From NCBI RefSeq assembly GCF_964204645.1, contig NC_134032.1:9046275-9110274 (forward strand): a stretch of 64,000 bases of DNA, read 5' to 3'. Both the position numbers and the translations under genes were made by a program. Under the pieces are notes generated by a model, which saw only the letters and a list, made by a program, of their open reading frames with translations, was not told where the DNA came from and did not search any database. This document shows positions 55,665-64,000 of this stretch, piece by piece. Numbering within the stretch: the stretch's first letter is position 1; each line of letters opens with the position of its first letter. Source of the stretch: Tubulanus polymorphus. Lineage: Eukaryota; Nemertea; Palaeonemertea; Tubulaniformes; Tubulanidae.

Positions 55665-57080
55665 TTTAGCCCGTAGCCAGGATTTTGAAAGGGGTGTTCT
55701 TATATTATAAAAAGGGCACTTTTGCATGTTTTGTATCCCTGGACAGCGAGCATCGTATGCTTAAAAGCAGAATTCTGTAGCTATTCCACAAAAAAACACA
55801 ACAAATGAATTTCAGTATAATCATTTGGAATGTAAGAAAAAATTTATTCACCACGAATTTATGTAAAGTAACTCTGGATGTTTAATAGTTCAATATAAAA
55901 TGTTTCCTAACTACATCCGTCTAGAGTGTTATCCCACAAATGTTTTCTTCCTGAAAATAGAATTGAAAAGAGACAAAACAAGCGCCGATTAATGGAAATT
56001 ATGATGGTAAATTTCGCTTGATTTTTTTGATTGAGTGTCCCTTACAGACCCACCACACCGGCCGGGAAATCGGAAATCGAAATGCAGATATAGTTGTGTG
56101 ATCGGCGGTCGAGTTTGGCAGAATTTTTATTTAAATCGAAGTACATAATTGGAAATTAGGTTCCGGTTCATTCAACAATATTCCAACCAGTCGGAACCGG
56201 CTTAATTCAATATATCGAAATTTTAATAGCTAGGTTGAAGATCATTTTTTTCAAAACCTGTTCCATTGTAGACCGTTTGAAATGGCTTATAGTCAGGTCA
56301 ATCCTGGAACGCCTTTTCCTCAACTGAGATTCACTTCAATACGCGCAAAAGGCGAACGCGAATTAGATTTCGTTCCTTCGGCGAGTGCAAATGAACTAAA
56401 ATTTGACTCAAGTTGAAAGAGTTTTACAGACAGATTTTACGCTGCCCAAGATTCTTGTAATGAGATTCCGCTTAAGATGAAGAAGGTTTAAAGATCGAAG
56501 CCTGCGACAACCACACATTGATAACTATCTAAATGCGAGACTTAAAAGATCGAAGCCTACGACAACACACACATTGATAACTATTTAAATGCGAGACGAC
56601 AACTCACACGTCAAAGTGACAAATGATTTAGATGATAAAACTGGTCTTTCGTGGCATAGTCATCTGGAAAATTTTCGTTTCGAAATGTCAGCTTCCTTTC
56701 TATCTAGTCAACGCGGGCTCAACCTAGAGGATTATACGTCAAGCAATACATCTACAATAAACTATCGGACTATTTACACGTAGAAAACCACCAAAAATAT
56801 TAAAATGGACAAAATGATCTTCAACCTTGTACAACTTGACAATTCTGTGACGGTGCGCATATTGAAATTTAGAAAAATATGACCGGAGGCACGTGTGTGT
56901 TCACACCCTCAGGACAAGACCAGTGAGTTCGGCTTCCGTGGCGGTGACCGTGCAACCCCCCCCCCCCCTCACGACATAGCTCGAGTCCATATCCTTTCTT
57001 AAATCATAAAAAGTGCAGCATCGTATATGCTCAAAACCAGAATTCTGTAAAAACAACAAATGAATTTCAGTACTAGTTTT
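55665..57080. repeat. Pair of dispersed-repeat copies
   Basis: Sequence near 55750-55825 (GCATCGTATGCTTAAAAGCA, CAGAATTCTGTAG, ACAAATGAATTTCAGTA) recurs near 57015-57075 with small changes. The second copy is followed leftward by a C-run and a GGCGGTGACCGTGC patch. It is probably a fragmentary interspersed element of unknown class. Confidence 0.55.
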
Positions 57081-57744
57081 GGCCAGGTTTATCTCTGGTT
57101 TTAGTGCGGGGCCTTTGAAGCGTTGAACTATAATTCGGATAACCGACAACCGGAATAACAATTGTTGGTTTGCCATACAGTTAGCTCGGGCTACGAACAA
57201 TTGTAGGCAGGCTCGGCTGAGCTCGTAATTCTGAAGACCGCTGATTTCTGAGACCTTCTGCACGAGAATCTCCCCTGCCAGGATTCGACCTCGATTGAAA
57301 CTCGATACCGACATTGTACATTTTGACATGCGCGGTTATCTGAGACACTATCAAAATATCAATATCAAAATGGCGTGCTAAACTAACGCGTGGCAAAAAC
57401 CTCGCCCAATTTCAAACGTAGTCAGCCTCCTTTAAAACCCCAGAAATCAACATTCGGTAAGTATTCATAACATAAGTTAAAATGGCGAAAAATATTTCAT
57501 CTTAGATTGTGGGTAATCGACATAATCATATTGATTCGGAGGTGAATCTACTAGGCACACATGGTGAAAATCAGTCAAGCAAGAAGACAAGTTTAAAAAT
57601 TAAATTAGGGCCAATGATGAATTTACTGACCGGGGCGGATCTAGGTATTTAGAGTAAGGGCCCAAAACTTCGAGAGCTGCAGGGGCGGATGCATGGACCA
57701 CTGTCGAGGGTAGAACTTAGGCTGTAAAAAGGGCATAATTTTGA

Positions 57745-57810
57745 AATTCTTCTCCATTATACCAGAATGCTCGTAATTCCATGAGATTGAGGCTACTTCC
57801 GTTACGTCAC
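57745..57810. repeat. Left inverted terminal repeat of the DIRS element
   Basis: 57745-57788 is copied in inverse in the internal complementary region and 57785-57810 in the right terminal repeat. The remaining positions differ slightly from the right end. Confidence 0.92.
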
Positions 57811-58088
57811 TGAGTTGCTGACTTCCGTCACTTCGAGACGTCCGAGAATTTGTTCTCATTATTTTTGCTGAACTATATCGTTCAACATCTCCTTTAGGCC
57901 TTTTTTTATTCCTTTTTTAATGTAAGTCTTCGGAAATCGCTGAATATCCGTAGCTTTTTTCTTGTAAATTATTAAATTTACTTTTGTTTTGGTCTCATTT
58001 ATTTAGCTAGTGCCTTTTAGGCCTAGGCCCTAGCTATTTATTTATTTTTCGATTAGACTTTCGGACCCGTTGGGTATCGTTTTCAACC

Positions 58089-58993
58089 ATGCAGTCTAAT
58101 CTAGATTATGTCCTTCAGATATCGCCTGTCATAACGATGATCATAATGTTGCTGATGTTTCTAACTCTGATTCAATCGGTCAGAGATTTTTAAGTCTCTT
58201 TAATAAATCAGATGACAACAATAATCTTCCTGTTAACAAGGATTCGAATGATTTATTAGACTTTTTGAGATCTGAGGTTCAGTCTTTTAAAGTGACTGGA
58301 CCTCCGTTAAATGAAGATATTTCGTCTTTATTGACTCAACTTCTATCCGGTTTCGGATCCAACGATCCAGAAAAGAAAGAGTTTCTAGACAAGCTAGAAC
58401 GTAAGGCTAAGGACTATGCTTGTCCTGATAATACATCAAAGTTGGCTGTTACGAAAGTTAATCAGCCTATATGGATGAAACTTCCTAAAGAATCTGCAGC
58501 CTTTGATGTTAAACTGCAGAAAATCCAAAATTGGAATCTTCGGGGTGTTACAGCTATCTCTCGTGTTGTTGAAAGTTTAACTGATTCCTCTAAACATTTA
58601 GATAGGAAATCGTTAGGGGCCATTTTGTATGATGCGCTTTCGTTTATCGCTCAAGGAAACTTTGAGTTGAATTTGAGAAGGAGAGAGCTTCTTAAGAAAG
58701 ATTTTAAAGATTCTTTCAAGCCGCTTTGGCTACCCTCGAATCCCATTGGGGATCAATTATTTGGGGATAACCTTGACGAAAAATTAAAAGAAATCGAAAG
58801 GACAACTAGAATGGTTGGGAAACTTCTTCCTACTAATTTTCGTGGTCGTGGCCGTTCTAGCGCTTTGAGAGGTCGTGGTCGTGCTCGGTATGGCAGATTT
58901 CAACCATATCCTAATTATAGACCTTCAAATTATACTCCAAACAAGAAGGATTTTTGGAGGAAGGGCCAGTTTCAGGACCAGAAAAAATGGTAA
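58089..58993 (+). pseudogene. gag: DIRS gag-like gene, frameshifted near its start
   Basis: The ATG at 58089 opens a frame that stays open only to about 58194. The long frame (open from about 58112 to TAA at 58991-58993) lacks an ATG near its start, so a small indel around 58100-58130 probably broke the gene. The long frame gives about 290 residues with an Arg/Gly-rich tail (RGRGRSSALRGRGRARYGRF) followed by a Tyr/Pro-rich stretch, consistent with a nucleic-acid binding Gag of this class. Similarity of the N-terminal part to any Gag was not tested. Alternatively it could be expressed by frameshifting. Confidence 0.75.
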
Positions 58994-60874
58994 GTCATTC
59001 CTTACCTGTAGCTGGCCGTATTCGACATTTTTTGACCCTTTGGGAGTCATTAACTTCAGACAGTTATTTATTAGATTGTGTTAAAGGTTACCACATTGAA
59101 TGGGAAAACCTCCCTCCATGTCAATTGGAGTTGCCTCGAACTATTTTCTTTTCGAGTAAAGAGCAGTCTGCAATAGACGTTTTATTATCTGAATTCCTTC
59201 AGAGGGGAATTATTGAGTTTGCTTCTCCATCTCATGGTCAATTTATTTCAAACATTTTTGATGTCCCCAAGAAAGACTCTGGGTTTAGACTCATTTTGAA
59301 TCTAACTCATCTGAACAAATTTGTAAAATATTGTCATTTTAAAATGACTTCATTGAATACTGTTCTGAATTTAATGACGCCAGGTTGTTATATGGCTTCA
59401 TTAGATTTAAAAGATGCCTATTATTCTATTTCAATTTGCCCTGAAGATAGGATATTCCTTAGATTTATTTGGAAAGGTCATCTTTTTCAATATACATGTC
59501 TCCCTAATGGGATTTCTTCGGCGCCTAGACTTTTTACGAAATTATTAAAACCGGTTTTAACACCATTATGTCAGTTAGGTTACATCTCTGCTGATTATAT
59601 CGATGATATTTATTTGCAAGGGCTGGATTGTATCGAATGCAGTTCGAATGTATCGATTTCTAAAACACAATTACAAAATTGTGGTTACTTAATTAATGTG
59701 GTCAAGTCAGAGAAGAAACCTGATGTTCAGAGAAAGTTTCTTGGTTTTTGGTTGAATTCAATGACTTGGAAGGTTTTCTTAGGTCAGGATAAGATTGAGA
59801 AAATAATCAAAGAGTGCTCCACATTGTTGCTCAAACCAAATCCGTCTATTTGGCATATTGCCCATGTCGTGGGTGTTCTAGTTTCTTCCTTTCCTGCTGT
59901 GCCGGCAGGTCGATTATATTATCGAAATTTAGAGAAAACTTAAGTCTATTTCTCTTTCTCAATCGTTAGGAGATCTCAATACTAAAGTCTCTCTTTCTGA
60001 TGAAGCTAAGACTGATTTAATTTGGTGGATTGAGAATATTTCTCATTCTGCTTCTGCTCCAATTACACGTCATGCGCCTGATATAACTATTACCACTGAC
60101 GCATCTCTTTCAGGTTGGGGTGCAATTATCAATCAAACTAAAACCTATGGTTTTTTTTGGAATGCGCAAGAGAAATTGAATCACATCAATATTCTAGAGC
60201 TAAGGGCAGTTTTGTTTGCCCTTTTATCGTTCAGTGGACTTATTCAGAACAAACATATTCTTGTTCAATTAGATAATACCGTTGCAGTAGCCTACATTAA
60301 GAATCAGGGAGGAACAAAATCTCCTCAGTTGAATAGTTTAGCTAAACAGATTTGGCAATTAGTCTTCAAATTTAATTCATGGCTTTCTGTAACTCACATT
60401 TCAGGAATATCGAATTTTGATGCAGATATTTTATCACGCGTTCAATCGGTCAATAAAGAATGGCAATTAGATAAGACTGCGTTCTCTGATATTATCAGAG
60501 TTTTTGGACAACCTGAAATTGATCTATTTACATCTAGAATTAATACCCTACGGGTTAAGTTCATTTCTTGGCATCCTGATCCTCAACCTTTTTGTATAGA
60601 TGCATTCACTGTGAATTGGTCAAATTGGTATTGGTATGCCTTTCCTCCATTTAGTTTAATTGCTAAATGTCTGTCTAAAATTCAACAAGAAAAAAGTCAC
60701 GGAATTCTTATGGTGCCTAATTGGCCGTCACAATCATGGTATCCAAAGTTGATTAACTTGACTAATCAAACTTTCACTTTATCTTGCAGAAAGAATTTAC
60801 TACGTCTTCCTCAAGATCCAGAGAAAATCCATCCGATTTACAAACAGCTAAGTTTGCTGGTTTGTCGCTTTTAA
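58987..60874 (+). pseudogene. pol: DIRS reverse transcriptase/RNase H with methylase-like domain, one frameshift
   Basis: ATG at 58987 overlaps the gag stop by 7 nt. RT: LQRGIIEFASPSHGQFISNI, DSGFRLILNLTHLNKFVK, MASLDLKDAYYSISI and the catalytic YIDD at about residue 204. The frame stops at 59941-59943 and continues one frame over from about 59933, next to an A-run, which suggests a 1-bp insertion. RNase H follows (TTDASLSGWGAII, INILELRAVLFAL, VQLDNTVAVAYI, HISGISNFDADILSR). The end (EIDLFTSRINTLRVKFISWH ... WYAFPPFSLI) matches the DAM-methylase-like tail typical of DIRS elements. It ends at 60874 inside the recombinase gene. Confidence 0.9.
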
Positions 60875-61833
60875 CACAACACTTGCTTTCTCTGGGTCTG
60901 TCGAATTTGTCGATTAATTTGCTTTTGTCATCTCTTCGAGATTCAACTCTTCGGCAATATGATGTGTATTATAGACAATGGATCGATTATGTGACTCGCC
61001 GAGGGTTTGATTATAGAAACCCATCTGCAGAACTTTTAGTTGATTTTCTTTCTTCATTATATGAGAAAGGCTTGTCATATAGTGCGATAAATACGGCAAG
61101 ATCTGCTATTTCAACTTTCAGTTTTGTGTCACCATCTGCTAATATTGGTTCCGAACCTCTTGTGAAACGACTTTTCAAAGGTATTTTCGAGAATCGTCCT
61201 CCTATACCTAAATATAATGATACGTGGGATGTTGGTATTGTCCTTCGTTTTTTGAAATCAGTAGAACCGTTACATGATTTGTCTCTATCTGATTTGACTA
61301 AGAAAACTTTATGTTTAATGGCACTTGTTTCAGGACTTCGTCGTAATGTGCTTCATCAATTACGTATCGATGACATGAACATTTTTGATGATCATATAAC
61401 CTTTCTTTTTGTCAAACAGAAACAAGATAGACCGGGGAAACCGACTCATCCGATTTCGTTCTTTGCTTATCCTTATGATAAATCGATTTGCGTTTTATCT
61501 TGTATCAAAGAGTACATTCGTGTAACGGCTGGTCTTAGGAAAGACAATCATCTTTTCATTTCTACTAACAAACCTCACGGACGAGCGTCAAGTGAGACAT
61601 TATCGCGCTGGATTAAAGATGTCTTGTTCGCCTCTGGAGTTGATATCAACCGATACTCCAGTCATTCTACTCGTTCAGCTTCTGCGTCTGCGGCTGTTAA
61701 GACTATTCCAATAAACACTATTCTCCAGGCTGTTGGTTGGAGCTGCGAACAGACTTTCGCAAAATATTACAATAAAACTGTAGTTGATCATCCTCCGAAG
61801 CAATTGGCTAATGCGGTCCTTGCTTCAATTTGA
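60784..61833 (+). CDS. DIRS tyrosine recombinase
   Basis: The open frame overlaps the end of pol by about 90 nt in another frame and has no early ATG, so expression probably depends on re-initiation, a non-ATG start or readthrough. It reads about 349 codons. An N-terminal SAM-like core-binding part (LRQYDVYYRQWIDYVTRRGF) precedes the catalytic part: Arg in SGLRRN (about residue 186), HSTR box (about 294-297) and the nucleophile Tyr in FAKYYNK (about 328 or 329). The R-H-x-x-R-Y set is complete. In DIRS elements this enzyme inserts a circular DNA copy. Confidence 0.93.
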   Translation: MQKEFTTSSSRSRENPSDLQTAKFAGLSLLTQHLLSLGLSNLSINLLLSSLRDSTLRQYDVYYRQWIDYVTRRGFDYRNPSAELLVDFLSSLYEKGLSYSAINTARSAISTFSFVSPSANIGSEPLVKRLFKGIFENRPPIPKYNDTWDVGIVLRFLKSVEPLHDLSLSDLTKKTLCLMALVSGLRRNVLHQLRIDDMNIFDDHITFLFVKQKQDRPGKPTHPISFFAYPYDKSICVLSCIKEYIRVTAGLRKDNHLFISTNKPHGRASSETLSRWIKDVLFASGVDINRYSSHSTRSASASAAVKTIPINTILQAVGWSCEQTFAKYYNKTVVDHPPKQLANAVLASI

Positions 61834-61895
61834 TTTAAGGTATTTATGTTTGTTTCCTTGTGTATAATAAGTTTCGGCAAAATAGATGACTTTGA

Positions 61896-62020
61896 AATCT
61901 CATGGAATTACGAGCATTCTGGTATAATGGAGAAGAATTGAGAAATTAAACGAGACTTACCTGTAAGTTGAAGTTTGATTGTAATTCTTCGGAATTATAC
62001 CAGATGCGAGTGATTACATG
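61896..62020. repeat. Internal complementary region (ICR) of the DIRS element
   Basis: A 125-bp region made of the inverses of the two element ends sharing an ATT at 61937-61939. All 44 and 84 positions match their partners. A single ICR with its partner at 62223 would form an 84-bp stem around a 200-bp loop. Confidence 0.93.
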
Positions 62021-62195
62021 CCCGCCCTTTTCTAATGCCCACCCATCTCGCATCTGGGTTTGTGTTAAAATATTATTTTTCTTCTGTGTTTCATACAGAT
62101 TAATTTAAGAATTCTCGCATCTTTTTCGTTTTTATTCCGAAACGATTTTCATGCTTTTCTTTTAAATCTATCTTGCCTCTTTAAGACTGTGAATA

Positions 62196-62306
62196 GTGAC
62201 GTAACGGAAGTAGCCTCAATCGCATGTAATCACTCGCATCTGGTATAATTCCGAAGAATTACAATCAAACTTCAACTTACAGGTAAGTCTCGTTTAATTT
62301 CTCAAT
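62196..62306. repeat. Right inverted terminal repeat of the DIRS element
   Basis: 62196-62221 is the exact inverse of 57785-57810; 62223-62306 is the exact inverse of the ICR right half. The element ends in ...TCTCAAT just before CAACAAGGGCATT. Confidence 0.93.
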
Positions 62307-63226
62307 CAACAAGGGCATTCTGAAATTTTGAAAATCTGCTCTTTGCTACAAATTCCAGGCAATTAAAACCCTGACGCGAAATGCTATCTAGCATTTTAAC
62401 TGCATTGGGATGCAGCTTCCAGGAAATGAAGGCGAAATCTTGAAGAATTAGGCCTATGTGCTTTTTGTTTAAAACTATCTACCTTATCTTGTAAAAGATG
62501 CCATCTTCTTCTTAGAGGGCATGAAGAAAAAAGAAAAAAAAAGGGCCCAAGATTTTCGCGACGGTAGCACAGCGGCATTGGAAGTGCAGCAACTGCAGCT
62601 GGGAAAGCCGCGGCAATAATTTACTGAATGATGTTTTTTTGTCTTTCTATATGTCACGTTTTTGAAGAAATTAAGTAAATTCACCGCGGAAATATTTAGA
62701 ACCTGTCCAAAATCGGCATTTGGCCGCAGCAATCAAAAATTGCTTCCAACGCGCCTGTAGCACCGTCTGAATCGGCGCCTGAGCTAATGGTTGTCTGACT
62801 GATATTTCTAGATGGGCTTGGGTCTTGCTGTGTTGTGGGCCTTATATGTTCTTAAATGTTTCTTCAGTGAATCAGTTATGCCTTGTTTTTTATCCGGTAT
62901 CGATTTTAATACTTTCCATTTTCATTTGTAGATGTGTTAAACCATTTTATAAAGAATTGAGACATCGGAAACGGTGAAAACAGTGTAAGTTTATTTCATC
63001 TTTAAAATGTTTTCATCCGTTTCAGAAACAGATAATATTCATCTATTCGTGTATCTTCATTACTTTCTTTCATGTTTGATGTTGAACTCTGGAGGCAAAA
63101 CCGTAGATAGAAAGCCCCGGATAAATGACCTACAGATTGGAGCAAACAATTTTATTCGTAAGTTTGAATTTTGAATTCGATAATTCTGCAGTTATCTTAA
63201 CAAAGAAAACAATCTTTGACTCGTCT

Positions 63227-63545
63227 ATTATAGGTATGGATCACTACAACGGGAACTTGGATTCGGTATAGGACAACAAGGAATCAGTGCATTACAAATA
63301 AGACTTTCTTGGAATCGGCGCAGAACTACCAGGAATCAGTGCTTTACAGTAACACTTCGTTGGATTTAACACAGGACAAGGATTCAGTACTTAACATGAC
63401 TTTGTTGGATTCAATACAGGACAAGGAAGCAGTGCTTTACTATCAGACTTGCTTAGATTCGGCGCGGGGATACCCGGAATCACTGTTTTATGATAAGACT
63501 CTTAGATTCTGCACAGGTCATCGGGATTCACTGAATGGAAATTCA
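63227..63545. repeat. Degenerate minisatellite, unit about 57-60 bp, about 5 copies
   Basis: Units share a GGATTC (or GATTCGG) start, ACAGGACAAGGA, then CAGTGCTTTAC and a variable AGACTT. Copies differ by 15-30%. Its translation shows a repeated Leu-Asp-rich pattern (TSLDLTQDKDSVL, TLLDSIQDKEAVL), which may be coincidental. Confidence 0.7.
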
Positions 63546-63662
63546 AGATAAGTTACATTTATCGCTTATTCATCGGTTGTTGATTTGATTTTAAGGGACC
63601 AGTTTTATAGTGTTTGTCATAAACTATGTTTCGAAATGAAATCTGGGCTTTCACATTTGTTT

Positions 63663-63987
63663 AGGGAGCATCTCAAAATTTCGATAGTTACTCCAATTCG
63701 AATAACTTGCGGAAGGGATTGGGGCTGAAGGCCTCCAGGGGATTCATCACGACTGCCGAACTAGTTAATTAACTTAAATAGTTTCACTTGTAATTTTGCT
63801 AATCTATTTTTCGATTAAAAGTTACGATCAAAATTTCCTCGTGAGAATGTCTTATCTTTGTCTGTGGTCTCTCATTAGAAAATCAATAGTTCCAACTTAG
63901 GCATGTGTCTAATCAATGAGAGGGGTGGGGTAAGAAAGAATTAGGTATTCTAATTGACGCCAGTATTGAAATTTTGAGATGCTCCCT
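63663..63987. mobile_element. MITE with perfect 20-bp terminal inverted repeats
   Basis: AGGGAGCATCTCAAAATTTC (63663-63682) is the exact inverse of 63968-63987. The 325-bp element has no transposase frame. Immediate flanks show no clear long target duplication; the superfamily is undetermined. Confidence 0.85.
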
Positions 63988-64000
63988 TATTGAATCCATT

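Larger units (their letters stand above)
53512..57744. other. 4.2-kb region between DENND3 5' end and the DIRS element
   Basis: It should contain the DENND3 promoter near its left edge, which I could not define. Contents seen: AAACCGGTTT-rich sequence at 53875-53960 and 55005-55110, a foldback at 54165-54647, a 117-codon open frame of unknown meaning (55139-55492 minus), a roughly 53-bp direct duplication at 56490-56597, a C-run at 56958-56969, and two related repeat copies (55665-55870 and 56890-57080). No gene is assured. Confidence 0.5.
57745..62306 (+). mobile_element. DIRS-type tyrosine-recombinase retrotransposon, near full length (4.56 kb)
   Basis: Open frames in order are a gag-like gene, RT/RNase H with methylase-like tail, and an overlapping tyrosine recombinase. 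The ends are imperfect inverted repeats: 57785-57810 is the exact inverse of 62196-62221. An internal complementary region at 61896-62020 holds the exact inverse of the left end (61896-61939 against 57745-57788, 44 bp) and of the right end (61937-62020 against 62223-62306, 84 bp). This is the DIRS arrangement, believed to serve circle formation and integration by the recombinase rather than an integrase. There is no target duplication, as expected. AAGGGCAT occurs at both flanks (57729 and 62311), so the element sits inside another repeat. Confidence 0.95.
62307..64000. other. Region right of the DIRS element, no supported gene
   Basis: Contains part of the repeat into which the DIRS element inserted (62307 to about 62480), AT-rich sequence, a minisatellite (63227-63545) and a MITE at the window's end (63663-63987). 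The open frame at 63309-63551 is made of the minisatellite and is not annotated as a gene. Confidence 0.5.

Noticed and set aside
57181-57396. Minus-strand frames of 71 and 142 codons at 56901-57396
   Set aside because: They overlap in different frames across dispersed-repeat sequence and include a C-run; no recognised domain.

Overview
Eukaryotic nuclear DNA. Genes are split by canonical GT-AG introns, the sequence is AT-rich, and non-coding stretches are packed with MITE-like foldbacks and minisatellites. An LDLa-LRR-7TM receptor of the GRL101 type plus a DIRS retrotransposon suggests a marine invertebrate, most likely a lophotrochozoan such as a mollusc; that placement is inference. I assembled gene models by hand by matching splice sites, reading phase and family similarity; no database search was run.

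Layout. (1) 1293-14572, minus strand: a tumour protein D52 (TPD52) family gene in seven coding exons, with an unusually long first coding exon. (2) 14573-23144: 8.5 kb with no supported gene, filled with tandem arrays and foldback elements. (3) 23145-25709, plus strand: SF3B6 (SF3b p14), complete in four exons. (4) 25710-28559: intergenic, holding a palindromic element with a TTAA-flanked MITE nested in one arm. (5) 28560-53511, minus strand: DENND3, a Rab guanine-nucleotide exchange factor, in 25 recognised exons (about 1297 codons). (6) 43792-50097, plus strand: a three-exon, about 1937-residue receptor with CUB, C-type lectin, LDLa, LRR and 7TM parts, lying wholly inside the 7.9-kb fourth recognised intron of DENND3 on the opposite strand. 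(7) 53512-57744: repeat-rich with no assured gene. (8) 57745-62306: a nearly complete DIRS-type tyrosine-recombinase retrotransposon with inverted terminal repeats and the diagnostic internal complementary region. (9) 62307-64000: a minisatellite and a MITE.

Functional picture. The genes are unrelated housekeeping or signalling genes: vesicle trafficking (TPD52, DENND3), branch-point recognition in splicing (SF3B6) and a surface receptor. SF3B6 and DENND3 are tail to tail; TPD52 and SF3B6 diverge. There is no operon logic. The most notable points are the nested antisense chimeric receptor, the well-preserved DIRS ends, the TPD52 N-terminal extension, a 27-bp exon fragment copied into a neighbouring intron, and a roughly 52-bp ATGACATCATC unit dispersed through introns and amplified into an array at 15.3-15.9 kb.
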